From Ascaphus truei (lineage: Eukaryota; Chordata; Amphibia; Anura; Ascaphidae): a DNA stretch of 64,000 nt. A program made the translations under genes and the position numbers. The notes below the pieces were generated by a model. It ran no database searches. It was not told where the DNA came from and saw nothing but the letters and a program-made list of their open reading frames with translations. The stretch spans positions 71,600,995 through 71,664,994 of the forward strand of contig CM071570.1 of NCBI GenBank assembly GCA_036426205.1, read 5' to 3'. This document shows positions 9,191 to 21,094 of this stretch, piece by piece; positions within the stretch are counted from its first letter, which is position 1, and each line of letters begins with the position of its first letter.

Positions 9191-10633
9191 TGTCACGCTT
9201 GTGCTCCTCTACAAACAAGCGCAGGAAAAGGGAAGGACCCGATAGCGAGGTGGGGAATCCGCAGGGGACACGAAGGGAGAGAGTTGCCGCGCAGCTAGAG
9301 GGCAGCGCTCGCCACACAGAGAATCAACAGGGAATCTTGACTCGCACCTGGAGGGCGGCGCATGCCATACAGGGAGACATCAGAGAAACTAGGCACAGGT
9401 AGAGAATACGCCACAAGGGGGCGTGAAGTTGACTCGCAGCTGGAGAGTGGCGCACGCCGTCACGTGTACGTGCCACGCGTGAGAGAATGCGTGACGCGAC
9501 CGGGGGTTGCCGGGCTTCGAGGTACGAGTAGGGAAACACGGGTGCGTGCATGCTTTATAAGGAGAGCGGGAACTGAAATGCAGCAGGTAAGGAGGGAGCA
9601 TGCCGCAGAGGGCGTGTTCCCTGATTCCTTACCGTACCCCCCCCCCCCTTCAGGATCGAGCTCCAAACGATCCTTACTAGACTAGGGGGGACTATAGGAT
9701 CTCCCAACGTTAAAGGGGTACAGGAACAGGAGAGAAGGCGGGGCCATCTCTGTGAGTCCGTTTGTTTGGCTCTGCATAGTGTCATGCTTGTGCTCCTCAC
9801 ACACAAGTGCAGGGAAAGGGAAGGACCCGATAGCGAGGTGGGGAATCCGCAGGGGACACGAAGGGAGTGAGTTGCCGCGCAGCTAGGGATCGGCGCACGT
9901 AGTCACGTGACCGCAGCACGCGCAGGAGAATGCGCGACGCGTCCGGAGGTGCGGTGCCAGCTCAGAGACACGACTGATCCAGCTGCATGTGTGCGCATGC
10001 TCTGACAGCAGAGCGGGAGTGCGCGCGTTCTCAGGCACCAACGCGGGGGTTGTGGGTAAGCCACAAGTAAGGAGCAGGGGAGGTAGAGTCCAGAGCACAA
10101 GGTAACACCCATAAGGGAATGCTTCTTGGAGGACATCCAGCCTCCTTAAAGGCATAGAGCCAGAAACAGCAAGGTGCAGCGAAACTAAATATAACATAAG
10201 GGTTCTTAGTCTAATCCATTGGCCAAGGAATTATAAGCCTGCTACCACGTCAAGGTGAACCCTACTAAGCAGGTACCTACACTACCCGACGGTAAACTAA
10301 CCTCAGTAGTATATGAGTGACTGTCCCAGTCTTCCGGAATCCAAAGGAGATAAGTAAAGGTCCCAAGGAGGTCCAGGCAGGAACAGCATGCGATGATAGT
10401 ACTAGCAGGCATCAGGGCAGGCAGCAAATGACTAATAGCAAAGAGAAAGTCAAGGAGAGGCTTACTTCCTGTCAGGAGAAAGAGGGCAGGATTTGCCAGG
10501 AAGCAAGATGGCGTTGCTTGCTTCAGAATCCTTAAAGACACAGGATCTTGACTCGCAGCTAGAGGGCGGCGATCAGAAGTAAACAGGTAAGGAAGGAACA
10601 CAACGCAGGGGGCGTGTTGCGCGCATCGTTACA
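9191..10633 (+). mobile_element. LTR-type insertion with TCTAC duplication; possible two-LTR non-autonomous element
   Basis: It starts TGTCACGC and ends CGTTACA, flanked by TCTAC at 9186-9190 and 10634-10638, a typical 5-bp LTR-retrotransposon duplication. The first ~120 bp recur at 9779, with matching ends ('AGGTAAGGA...GGGCGTGTT'). The insert therefore looks like two unequal LTRs, about 9191-9640 and 9779-10633, separated by only ~140 bp containing a C-run. There is no gag or pol. It resembles a TRIM-like element or a rearranged solo LTR. It splits the gypsy RT. Confidence 0.7.
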
Positions 10634-10638
10634 TCTAC

Positions 10639-11300
10639 CTAATTTCTGGGCTACATTATTTCGGACTAAGGCTTTTTGATGGATCCAGGTAAACTCCAGG
10701 CAGTTACGGAATGGCCCAGACCAGAAACTCTCAAGGCTATCCAGCGCTTTTTAGGATTTGCGAACTAGTATCGGAAGTTCATTCATAATTTCTCTACCCT
10801 TGTGGCCCCCATCACAGCGTTGACTAGAAAAGGGTCTGATCCTTCTGCCTGGTTCTGTCGCAGCTATCTCCGCCTTCCAGGTCCTTAAAGAGGCATTCAT
10901 CATGGCACCGATCCTGCGCCACCCCAACACAGATCTTCCCTTTGTAATAGAAGTTGATGCATCGGACTGCGGTGCAGGGGCAGTGCTATCACAGAAGTTC
11001 TCGCCCCAGGATAAACTTCACCCTTGTGTGTATTTCTCCAAGAAATTCTCCTCCTCGGAGAGGAATTACGAAGTCGGCAACAGAGAGTTATTGACGGTTA
11101 AGATGGCACTACAAGAGTGGAGACATCTGCTGGAAGGGTCAAAGGAGCCATTTTCTATCTTAACAGCCCACAACAATTTACTGTATATTGAAGGAGCACG
11201 TCGCCTCGGTCCTTGACAAGCTCGCTGGGCACTTTTCTTCTCTCGCTTCAACTATCACCTATCCTACATCCCTGGAATGAAGAATGTGAAGGCAGATGCG
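10639..11300 (+). pseudogene. Gypsy RT C-terminus and RNase H
   Basis: After the insertion the RT thumb reading resumes ([27 protein letters not shown]) with an in-frame stop replacing one residue. RNase H follows with [15 protein letters not shown] (first catalytic aspartate) near 10950, [13 protein letters not shown] near 11030 and [18 protein letters not shown] near 11085. The segment 10902-11216 is the longest open part. RNase H degrades RNA in the RNA:DNA hybrid. Frameshifts separate this part from the integrase frame. Confidence 0.82.
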
Positions 11301-11479
11301 TTGTCAAGACAATACTCCTCAGAAGACAGGCCTGAGGCATCTTTGGAACCCATCCTACCTCCCGAAAGAATTTTGTCTACTTCCACCTTCAAATCGCCAG
11401 ACAAGATCAAAAGGAACCAGCAACAAATCCCTTCAAACACGGCGATCCCCTCTAACAGGCTCTTCATCTCGCCCGGATT

Positions 11480-12735
11480 AATTCCAGACGTCCTAGATTG
11501 GGGACACTCTTCTAAACCCGCAGGTCACCCGGGCTTCAGAAGGACGTTAGTCTTAATTCGTCGGAACTTTTGGTGGCCCAGTATGTCGCGCTTGTCCTGT
11601 ATGCGCCCAGAACAAGACACTTCCACAGAGACCTCAAGGACTTCTCCTCCCATTGCCAGTGCCTGCTCGTCCATGGTCCCATATCTCCATGGACTTCGTA
11701 GTCGATCTCCCTAGGTCTAGGGGCTTCAACACTATTTTAGTTGTCGTAGACAGGTTTTCGAAGATGTCCCACTTCATCCCCCTCAAGGGACTGCCCTCCT
11801 CTCCCGCCCTAGCAGACATTTTCTCCGAGCATATCTTTAGGATCCATGGCATTCCATCTTCCATTGTCTCTGACAGAGGATCCCAGTTCGTCTCCAAGTT
11901 CTGGAGGACCTTCACTAAAAGACTGGGAATTGTCTCTTCCTTCTCCTCTTCATACCACCCCCAGTCCAATGGACAGACAGAGAGAACTAACCAGTCGCTG
12001 GAAAAATACCTCAGATGTTTCATCTCCGATTCCCAGGACAATTGGTCCCAACTCCTCCCGTGGGCAGAGTACGCGGTCAATTCAGCTCGAAGCGAATCCA
12101 CCCGAGAATCTCCATTCTTTGTCAATTTTGGGTTCCACCCTTCCTGCTTACATATTTCCAATGTTGCTTCTGGGGTACCGGTAGTAGACGAATGGATTTC
12201 CACTCTCCAAGACATTTGGTCCAAGGTACAATCGTCTCTCCACAAGGTCGCAGATACTGCTATACTTCAGGCCATTCGCCATCGTCGGCTGGCACCCAAC
12301 TACAAGCCAGGGGATTTAGTATGGCTCTCTTCAAGAAACATCTGCCTGAGAGTTCCTTCCCCTAAATTGGCTCCTAGGTTTTTGGGGCCCTTTCCCGTCG
12401 TGGAGCAGATTAACCCAGTGGCGTTTTGCCTTAAACTACCACCCTCCATGAGGATCCCAAGCGTTTTTCATGCCTCGTTATTAAAACCCCACATTGCCAA
12501 TCGTTTCTTTTCTAAACAGACCAGTAAGCCAGGTCCAGTCATGGTACTCAATAACGAAGAATACGAGGTGCAAGCCTTACTAGACTCCCGCATCTCCAGG
12601 GGGCAACTTCAATTTTTGGTCCACTGGAGGGGTTTCGGACCCGAGGAGAGGTCTTGGGTTCCGCTCATAGACATCCATGCGCCCAGCCTCCTGAAGGAGG
12701 AAATTTCCGGAGAAGCCGTTCTTGGATCGTCCTGA
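11480..12735 (+). pseudogene. Gypsy integrase with chromodomain
   Basis: The zinc-binding N-terminal part is frameshifted: HPGFRRTLVLIRRNFWWPSM can be read at 11525-11585, and the CxxC half is scrambled. From 11653 a single 360-codon frame carries the DDE core. The catalytic residues lie in SMDFVVDLP, IVSDRGSQFVSKFW and NGQTERTNQSLEKYL. A C-terminal chromodomain follows (EYEVQALLDSRI...FLVHWRGFGPEERSW), which usually directs integration to marked chromatin. It ends at TGA just upstream of a GGGGGG-containing polypurine tract and the 3' LTR. Confidence 0.9.
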
Positions 12736-12759
12736 GGCCTATCCTGAAGAGGGGGGTAC

Positions 12760-13547
12760 TGTTAGGAATGTGAGCACACAGCGCCACAGGCGAAGCTCAC
12801 GGCTCTCTCCTTACACTGCTCAGACCCTTCCGCTACAACCACGCAAGCCCCCTTTAGCTGCATCACTTACCCCTCGGCATGGTAGGAAGCTCCACGGGGT
12901 ACTTCCTCCACGCTCTACACCGCAGCCGTCGACACGGAATCGCCGCTCTGCACGCACGCACCCCACGTTGTTTCCTCTCATGTGCACGTCGGACTTACAG
13001 CACATACACAACAGCCCCTGAACTTATCTTTGCTCAGGCTCCGCCCCCAAACACTGCACGTTACAATCTGGCTCTTGCTGAGTGTCACCTGGGCTCTAGG
13101 AACAGCAGCCAATGCGCTGAAGCTCCCTGGGCTCCTCCAGGCATGCCCCCTCTCCTGGTTGGCTGTTCCAGATTTATATACCCTCTTTGTTCTGTGCTTC
13201 CTCGCTCGTGATAGTTTTTGTATGGGTGATTTACAGTGCTTGTTCTTTGATTCTCTCGGTTTTGACGCGAATTTGCAGACTTCCCCCATGGCTCTTGACT
13301 TCGGATTGTTCCTGTTTACGTACCTTCTGGCTCCCTTCTACCACGGCTCTCACCTTGATCCTTCCGTACTTCTCCTACCCCTGAACTCGGCAACGGCAAC
13401 GACCATTCTTCTGGAAAAAACGGTACCGGCAAGTATTCACGCAATACTCCCCATTTGGCCTGGCACCATCTAATACCACAACCCGGACACGTCCCTCGCT
13501 CTGTCGGTGTGTGTATTCATACCTGCCACCTCAGTTCTAGGGACAGG
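12760..13547 (+). repeat. 3' LTR of the gypsy element
   Basis: It starts TGTTAGGAATGTG directly after the polypurine tract GAGGGGGGTAC and ends near GGGACAGG. It is highly similar to the 5' LTR, but the two differ at many positions, so the insertion is not recent. LINE endonuclease sequence resumes immediately after it. Confidence 0.9.
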
Positions 13548-13830
13548 CAGATTTTGCCAACTAGGATTTCAAAAGAGGGTGGTCTTGGGGGGCAATTTAA
13601 CAGTGTAAATTGTAATGTGTCTGCAATATAAAATAACACCCCTCCTGCACTCTGACCTATCTTTCCTAGAAATGGAGTATCCCTGAATGGCGATATTTGC
13701 ATCAAGGGTTTTAGGGGTTAGCCGTGTTTCTGTGAGAACGATGGCTTTTGGTTTATTAATAAGGCACCATGACCTCAGTTCATCCTGTTTGGGCAGCAGG
13801 CTCCGGATATTTATATGGGCGACATATTAA
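13548..13830 (-). pseudogene. LINE endonuclease N-terminal fragment (displaced by gypsy)
   Basis: The minus-strand reading contains GGVLFYIADTLQFTLLNC followed by PSFEILVGKI, typical of the middle of a CR1/L2-type endonuclease. It runs directly into the LINE half at 5647 if the gypsy element is removed. Further right (13690-13830) the minus strand reads remnants of the upstream EN region. The two LINE parts share orientation and are complementary in content, which supports one original element split by insertion. Confidence 0.75.
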
Positions 13831-13889
13831 TAACTCTTGGATGTATGCATTGGGGACAGGTGCTTATTTACTTTGATGTTATCAAGCCG

Positions 13890-14740
13890 CCTATGAACTC
13901 TTCTTCAGTTAACCAATTGTTCATTAACTTAGAGGTTGTGGCTTCCTCCTGTGGCACTTTTAAAAAAAAAATTGTTCCCTGGTTAATACAGAGGCAAAGA
14001 ATTTGTTTAATACCTCCGCTTTTTCCTTATCTCCATTAATTTGTGTGCAATCGCACATTGAAAGGGTCCTATATATTTTTTCCTAATTTTTTTTATATTG
14101 AGGTACTGTACTTAAAGAACTTTTAAGGGTTGATCTTACTTTCTATTGCAATCATTTTTTTATTTTTGCTAATTTGATTGCTTTTTGCAACTTTGTTACA
14201 TTCCTTATAATTCTGATACGATGCCTCTGTCCCTTCTTACTTTAAGAATCTAAATGCCTGCCTCTTCTTTTCCGTTTCCTCTTCTTGCTGTTTATTTAGC
14301 CACAATGGTTTAGATTTGTCTCTTTTATATTTATTACCCAAGGGTATAGACTGATAAGTGTGATTTTCTAACCATGTTTTAAAGACTGCCCATTTATCTT
14401 CCAAATTCTCCCTTAAAAAACATCATCCCAATTTATTCCTTGTAGATTATTCCTCAGTTTTTTTTTAAATCTGCCTTTCTAAAATTTTGAAGTCTTTGTT
14501 CAACCCATATAATATGGTTTTTGTTAATTTTTTTCAAATGAGACCATGTTTTGATCACTGTTTCCAAAATGTTCCCGGACTTGAAGATTTTTTATTTGTT
14601 ATTACTTCTACATTGTTTGAAATGCCCAAATCCAGTATTGCCCCTCTAGTAGGTTCCTCGATACTTTGGGTCATGTAGTCTTTAAGCACCCCCAAAATAT
14701 TGTTTCCTTTCGTTGTTACACTAATATCATTGCTTAGTCT
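13890..14740 (-). pseudogene. CR1-like LINE remnant (EN end to RT linker)
   Basis: The minus strand, in shifting frames, reads a chain of CR1-type motifs. GNSDQNMVSFE lies near 14540-14570 (SDH region). WLENHTYQS and a lysine/glutamate-rich linker follow, then FFKY and a segment resembling DKAEVLNKFFA near 13960-14010. There are many stops and frameshifts, and no long ORF remains. It lies next to, but reads separately from, the CR1/L2-group fragment at 13548. Confidence 0.55.
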
Positions 14741-14745
14741 CTGGG

Positions 14746-14857
14746 GCCTATTCAGGTAGCTCTGATAAGATCACTGCCATATCGATCAGGTTGGGATGTT
14801 CCGGGTTGGGATGTTCACGGTATTCAGAAAGTGTTATCCCAAATCAGATACCGTTCG
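14746..14857. mobile_element. Foldback/Harbinger-like fragment, left piece
   Basis: It begins GGGGCCTATTCAGGTAGC...GATAAG, similar to the TIR style at 37125 and 44583. It ends at CAGATACCGTTCG (14845-14857), which is duplicated at 17627-17639, where the element continues. No coding capacity. Confidence 0.4.
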
Positions 14858-17626
14858 TATATATTTAAAACCAGAGACAGAACATAAAACACAGACAGAG
14901 CTCAGTGCACATCCAGTGAAACTCATACACGGTACAGTGCCTAAATATATATGTATAAATATCTATTAAATAAAATGGTCTTTTAGTTTAACATTTTTGG
15001 CCAAAATTGTTGTAAGCCCCTGAGCCACTGCACGGCAGACCACATTTCCAGGGATCCCTAACACTAATATAAATTCTTAATAACCTGTGCAATACCAGGA
15101 AGAATGATTTATAATAAATCTGTCAATATTAGTTGCAAAGTTCTAAGTCTGATTGAAGCTTTTAATAACCTGTACATTACCAGGAAAAGCACTCTGTATT
15201 AGATTTTTCACACCCGTACTGCAAGCAAGCAAGTTCCCCTGAGTGGGAGATGCTATGGAGTGAGCTTTTAACCATTTAAATGTGGGAGGGGGTAAGCTTC
15301 AATTAGGTAGGAGGTTGCCACCCTCCAATCAGCTAAGACTAGCTGAACAAGAATTGTAAAAAATACTGGACACCTAACAAGCTCCTATTGAACCCCCAAA
15401 ATAACCACAACATATATATATAAGCATATGAGTGTCACAGAGGAGTGCTACTGAGCATGGCAATATATATTTTAAACCAGAGACAGAACATAAAACACAG
15501 ACAGAGCTCAGTGCACATCCAGTGAAACTCATACACGGTACAGTGCCTAAATATATATGTATAAATATCTATTAAATAAAATGGTCTTTTAGTTTGCAAC
15601 TAATATTGACAGATTTATTATAAATCATTCTTCCTGGTGTAGCCCTTTTTGTGAACCGGCCTGACCCACCCAATCTCACATTGGCCCCTTGTGGTCTAAC
15701 CGGTCCCTTTCCTTGCGGCACACCTCTTCTAAGGGACTACTGGTAACTGTATCACACCTGTGGCTCCAGGAGATCTGAGCCTCCGCTAGCTGGGAGCCTG
15801 GGGAAACCCTTACCATTACCTGGTGCAGCGCCTCCACTTACCCAGGATCCCCGTTATGAAAGATAGCCCTGGGTAAGAAATACAATAACACTCATAGATA
15901 CAATACTAACACTTTACTAACACGACATGTCACACATCACATAACATAACCTTATGCTCTATCCGCATCACCTCAGCCCAATGTCTGGTGTTCCCACCCA
16001 GTGTCCTGTGATCCCCCACACCCAATGTCCCGTACTCCTACGGAGGTCGTGGGTGACTGCGCAGTCACTAAATTAAGCTAGGGCCCAGTTGGTGCACTTA
16101 TATACTTCAGAGGTACATTCCGAGCACTCCGATGCTCGGGCCTGCAACTCTCTTCTAAAAGGGTCAGACGTCCGTCTGATCCTATCCAGGTACTTCTCTC
16201 CGTGGACCCCAACGAGGGTCCCACCGCTTCACGGGAACTCAACCGTCTCTCGGTAACACCACCGTCGCACGGGAACAGCAACCGCCGCTATCCCTATCTA
16301 TCCCTAACTGGACGGGAACCCTAACCTAGGGCCTGTCCCTGATGAACCGCAACCTGGGGTGGCTTGGGGAAAACTCCTAGGGCCTGTGGAACAATAACCT
16401 GCCCCCTCCCCTAGCTACCCAGTCCTATCTGTATCTACTAACTACTAGATACTCCTAAAGCACCTGCAGCCGACACACAGCTCACACTGTCAGCCTGCAG
16501 GTATTCACACACGCTGCACACACTGCGCCCAGCACATGCAGCAACACACACAGAACGATACACACCATTCACTGGAACCCGCAGCAAATCCACTGCTTGC
16601 ACGCTGTGCCTATTTGCCAGTGCGCACAGCCCTATCCGCTGTGGCACTGCCAAACTGCACCTTCCGCACCTAAGAGTAACCTCCTTATCTAGGGCCGTCC
16701 CTTTTCAGTTACCCCCTGCCCTTACCGGGAATTGGGGCCTGCCTGGGGACCTAAGGAGAACCCTTACCTGGTGCAGGAGCCACGCGCTCCCTACACCCTT
16801 CCTACTCCTTCCTTCTCCTCGTGCAGACTCACTCTGCAAAACCCGGGAAATGTATCTATATTCCCGGGCTGAGCTTCCTCCAGCCCTATTGGCCGCAAGG
16901 GAGCACCTGACCTCTGTCTCCCTATGCCTGCCCTCGCGCGATCTCTCCCTAGCTCTGGGGATCCTACCTGCGCATGCGCGACCTGTCTGGAGCCTTCCCT
17001 GCGCTGGCCACCTACTGCGCATGCGCGAACTAACGCGCAATGGCGGCGCCCTCTCCTTAAGCCGCCGGGCCGGTGGCAACGCGATCGCGGCCTTAGCGAC
17101 GGCCCGATCGCGTCCCCGGCAACCGTCCTGCACCAGAACACCGCGAGCTGCTCCCTTCACTGGCCCCCACCCTCGCGAAGTGCCGGCGGGTCCGTCGCAG
17201 CCTCCGGCGGCACCCGCTACCACACGGCACTCGCGGAGGGGGGCCAGAAAGTCCAAATTTACCTCGGGGCTACACTGGTATTGCACAGGTTATTAAGAAT
17301 TTATATTAGTGTTAGGTACCCCTGGAAATGTGGTCTGCCAATGCTGTGGCTCAGGGGCTTACAACAATTTTGGCCAAAAATGTTAAACTAAAAGACCATT
17401 TTATTTAATAGATATTTATACAAATATATTTAGGCACTGTACCGTGTATGAGTTTCACTGGATGTGACTGAGCTCTGTCTGTCTGTGTTTTATGTTCTGT
17501 CTCTGGTTTTAAATTTATATTGCCATGCTCAGTAGTACTCCTCTGTGACACTCATATGCTTATATATATATGTTGTGGTTATTTTGGGGGTTCAATAGGA
17601 GCTTGTTAGCTGTCCAGTATGTTTTA
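14858..17626. mobile_element. Foldback insertion with 13-bp target duplication (contains a solo LTR)
   Basis: CAGATACCGTTCG flanks the insert perfectly (14845-14857, 17627-17639). Its ends carry inverted sequence: 14866-15110 matches 17275-17515 inverted. The box ACCAGAGACAGAACATAAA recurs directly at 14870 and 15475. A further stretch (15370-15475) matches, inverted, the extreme right end at 17515-17620. After the embedded LTR is removed the insert is about 1.1 kb with unequal inverted ends. It has no ORF. The structure suggests a PLE-like or complex target-primed insertion. Confidence 0.6.
15638..17274. mobile_element. Solo LTR, 1637 bp, with CTGG duplication
   Basis: It starts TGTAGCCC and ends GGGCTACA, flanked by CTGG at 15634-15637 and 17275-17278. 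Removing it restores the palindromic arm of the host repeat. The sequence is C-rich on the left and CpG-rich at 16950-17250 with CGCATGCGC boxes, and contains no gag or pol motif. Overlapping open frames at 16705-17391 reflect base composition. Orientation and family are not determined. Confidence 0.65.
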
Positions 17627-17639
17627 CAGATACCGTTCG

Positions 17640-18240
17640 GTAAGAAAATGCCATTCCGCTCGAGTTAGCAGTGTCTTTTTCAGAGATCTGACAGTGCAAT
17701 CTGCCTGCAGTGAGTTATGCAGAGAGAACTGCATCTCCCTGAACAGCTCTTACAGGCAATCGCCTTTAAGAGCTGTTTGAATTTTGAAAAATTTGAATTT
17801 CAGTAACATATTACTGAAGCAGGGGGTGTCTGGAGCTGAACCCCATAAATTTCAAATCCAGGGACCCCCTGCTTCATGAGTTACAGGCCTCTGTAGGGGA
17901 TGCCGTTTTTTTCCGCAAGTTTAATTCTCCCATGTCATGTGACGCGGGAGAACTAAACTTGCCGGAGATACCTTCAACCCATACTGGGGCATGTACCTCG
18001 CATAGAAGGGGGTACCCACTCCTGAAAGTAATGGGGGTTGGTCCAGACACCCCCTGCTTCAGGAATATGGTACCTTTGGGCGTGCGGTACTGCGCCGGTC
18101 TGCAGTGCCCTCCTCCTGTTGGCCGGAAGCTGAAGGTGCCCGTGGAAGCCCGGTTGAAAATCACTGGTATAAGGGGTTATTTTTCTAAAATCCCCTGGCT
18201 GCAGAACTGGAGCAAAGTCTATACAAAATAATTGTACCAG
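17640..18240. mobile_element. Foldback fragment with GCAGGGGG module, right piece
   Basis: This continues the element cut at 14857. At 17815-17890 and 18040-18065 it holds an inverted module around GAAGCAGGGGGTGTCTGG and CACCCCCTGCTTC. The same module forms the palindromes at 37421-37666 and 37770-38030. It also contains an imperfect stem around TCCGCAAGTTTAATTCTCCC (17911-17970). No coding capacity is apparent. Confidence 0.45.
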
Positions 18241-18613
18241 ATTTATCAAAGGAAAGCACCCATTGCTTTCAACTGAATTTCATTTCTTTGATGTATATGG
18301 ATTTGATTTTTGCACTGTTTTTGCCTTTTTTTTAATAATACTTTGAAAATATATGATGGGGTCTACAGTATATACTAACCATCTAAATTGAAGTTTAGTC
18401 AATTTAACAAATCAACTTTACTTTTCCCGTTTCATCCCATCTTCATAAATAAAAGTCTAAGAAGAGTTCTACTTGGAGAAAGAAAAGGCCTGGAATAATT
18501 TTTTGGGCCTTTTGAAAAAGTGTAAGCAAGTTTGTGCTTCTTCCATATGCTCAATTGTAAATGTAATTAATGCATCAAGTAATACATTGCTACTGAAATG
18601 GTGGGGTCTAACA

Positions 18614-18796
18614 CAGGGCTGGCCAACTCCGGTCCTCAAGGGCCACCAACAGATCAGTTGTTCGGGCTATCGCTGGGTCAGCATAAGTGGTTCAATCAGT
18701 GGCTTTGTCTTCGATTGAACCACCTGTGCTGAAGCAGGGATATCCTTAAAACCTGACCTGGTGGTGGCCCTTGAGGACTGGATTTCGTCACCCCAT
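18614..18796. mobile_element. hAT-type MITE with 8-bp target duplication
   Basis: A 183-bp element starts CAGGGCTGGCCAACTCCGG and ends in an inverted TCCAGTCCTCAAGGGCC-type terminus. It is flanked by GTCTAACA at 18606-18613 and 18797-18804. Its interior is palindromic, with AAGTGGTTCAATC and GATTGAACCACCTG. An 8-bp duplication and CAG-type termini fit the hAT superfamily. It cannot encode a transposase and would depend on one supplied in trans. Confidence 0.8.
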
Positions 18797-18804
18797 GTCT
18801 AACA

Positions 18805-19078
18805 ATTATTGGCACCTATGAGGTTTCAATTATTTTTGCTATCAAGTGAGACAAATGAACAAAAAAGTGAGGTGATAATGCTGTTGCTACATTATACCAT
18901 CTAAATCAAAAATGATTGCTGCTATAGTCATTTCTATCACCTATCAACCTAGGCCTTCTTAGGATTTACTGCAATTCTGTATTCAAGACAACACTTTGGT
19001 TCCCTCAAATCTCAGTGTTTCTTTTCTCTTTCCCATTTTCTGCCACTCTTGGTAGTGGGAATGGGGAATGGTGTAGTA

Positions 19079-19132
<54 letters not shown>

Positions 19133-20985
19133 GGATAATGATAAATAAGCCTTTTGTAGATATTATTGAAACATGGGAATCCTAGTGACATTGGCTGGTG
19201 TGTTGGAATGGTGCTTTTATTGTTAATGGTGTCTATTGAAACGAGTATGTTTAAACTTAGCTACTGTTGACTTTAGCTATTTTACTAAATATAATTTTGC
19301 AGCTATTAATTATTAGGATAAAAGCTGTAAAACCATGTTTAGTAATGGTACTTTCTTCATTGGAGTAGGCTATAAGTGTCTTACGCCTTAACACCATTTA
19401 GTTAATCTGGGCCTTAACCAATTCAGTGCCAAAAGGACATGTAACCTACTGCTCTGATATAAATGCCATTCTCCTCCAGTAACCAAAAGCTAAAATGATG
19501 GTGTTTTTAATAGCTACATCTGCTGTTCTTTTCCATGAGCACGTGACATAATACCAAAGATTATTGTGATGTAGAAGCAGAACCACATCTAAGTTTTGAA
19601 TATCAAAACATTATGGCTCAAACTGTTGCAAAAAAACACAGGATTATCTCGCTGACACTGAATCCTTTAAAAAAAAAAAACTGAACTGCAGTAGGCGTTT
19701 ATTCGGATATGATTATGATTGTATCATCTTGAATAACTCCTCTCATAATGAATTAATGCCCCATTGCTATCACAAACACTGTTTGTTAGGCTTTCAAAGT
19801 TTCAAATAATTTATGTTCTATGGTCTACTAGATTTCTATTGCTTGGTCTGTTTCGGTTTAATTTTCGGATACCTAATTGCAGTGGAACACTTCAACACCG
19901 TTAAATTAAAACAAGCTAGGCTACTAGCTTGTTCTTGCCTACAGTCTGGCAGAGCTTCAAAAACAAATCCTAAAGCAATTTCAGATGTTTAATTCATACC
20001 AAATACATTGCTTACGTACAATAAAACATGTAAAATATCATTATCTGAGTTAAATAAAGTTCAGAGGGACAGAGGTTTGAAACTAAATATTACATCTGCT
20101 AACTAGTTTAATAGTTCTAGCAAATGTCTATTTAGAATTCTTCCTAACCACATAAAAGTTGTTTTGCTCTGAGCTCAGCAAGGAAGTGTTTAAACGAATG
20201 TATGTGCAAATCAGTGTAATTTGATGTTTGTGTATTATCTTAAGGTACAAAGTTTACATTTTCACCATGTGTCCTCAAAAGAAGCTTTGAATTCAACCGG
20301 CTGATTATATACTTTGAAAATGAGCTTTTTTTTTTAAAAAAAGGGAAAAAATAATTCAGGAAGAAACGGAAAAAAAAAATCTAGTGTAAATATTACACTG
20401 TAAAGGAATATTCTCTAATAATGGTTGATAAAATGAAGCAACTCCTATGTCTTTGCAGCATCATTCACAGACATATTTTGTTTAGCTGACAGTTTTTCTT
20501 TCAAGATTAATGTGCTTATGAAAACCTTGTGCGTTACTCCATGAGGCAAGCTTGAAATCCATCAGCATTACCATCATAATGACACAATGCTGGGAGAGTA
20601 AACTAAATGACAAACAGAATCTGGTTTTCACAGAGACCAGTGTGTGTTAAGGGAAATGGTCTGTAGCATATCTTGGCATCGTTCCAGATAATATTCCTGC
20701 TCTACTTTCAGTGCCCAAAACAGATCTGCTGGAGAAGTAGAATTGTAATAAGAAAGCTGCTCTTCTGAAATATCAGTGTGATATGTTTTACAAACCTATA
20801 TGGAATGATTGTCTTATCAGTATGTGGGCGTATCTGGGTCAGTTAAAATTGCCTAGTCAAGTATATAATGATGAATTTTGCAATTAATATGTATAATACG
20901 CATGTTTTTTTGTAAAATATACCTTTTTTTTATGGACCAACACAAGAGTTCTTCGTAGATTAGATTATAGTGCAGTAAAGAAAAT
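18805..20985. other. No gene recognised
   Basis: This is AT-rich sequence of ordinary complexity with an AAT microsatellite at 19081-19131. I see no long ORF, splice-framed coding pattern or transposon signature on either strand. Confidence 0.6.
19081..19131. repeat. (AAT)n microsatellite
   Basis: About 17 uninterrupted units of the AAT/ATA trinucleotide, bounded by GTAGTAGA and ACGGATAATG. It is likely length-polymorphic. Confidence 0.95.
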
Positions 20986-20989
20986 ATTT

Positions 20990-21094
20990 GGGCCATTATT
21001 TTGTAAAGTGTGATAAAGGCAGATGATTGACTTTAATGGGGCTTTTCTGTGATAGCACATCATCTGCATTTATCACACTTTACAGAATAAGCCC
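20990..21094. mobile_element. Short palindromic MITE
   Basis: A segment of about 105 bp has inverted ends. GGGCCATTATTTTGTAAAG near 20990 pairs with the terminus reading, on the minus strand, GGGCTTATTCTGTAAAG, and GTGTGATAAAGGCAGATGAT pairs with the matching inner part. It has no coding capacity. The target duplication is unclear. Confidence 0.65.

Larger units (their letters stand above)
5648..13547 (+). mobile_element. Ty3/gypsy chromodomain LTR retrotransposon (defective, with two nested insertions)
   Basis: Two similar LTRs (794 and 788 bp) bracket gag, protease, RT, RNase H, integrase and a C-terminal chromodomain in the usual Ty3/gypsy order. The element sits inside the minus-strand LINE, whose EN sequence resumes at 13548. 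Flanks read TAGATG on the left and CAGAT on the right, at best an imperfect 5-bp duplication. The coding region is broken by stops, frameshifts and insertions at 6717-7320 and 9191-10633. The family resembles chromodomain gypsy elements of fish and frogs. It is not autonomous. Confidence 0.93.

Noticed and set aside
11634..12245. 203-codon open frame on the minus strand
   Set aside because: It is the exact shadow of the gypsy integrase core on the plus strand, which has clear DDE motifs.
5640..13555. Perfect target duplication for the gypsy element
   Set aside because: Flanks TAGATG and CAGATT agree only partly and depend on a one-base shift of the LTR edge, so I do not claim one.
16705..17391. 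Overlapping frames up to 193 codons in a CpG-rich stretch
   Set aside because: They lie inside a solo LTR with clean ends and CTGG duplication, and no protein motif is present in any frame.
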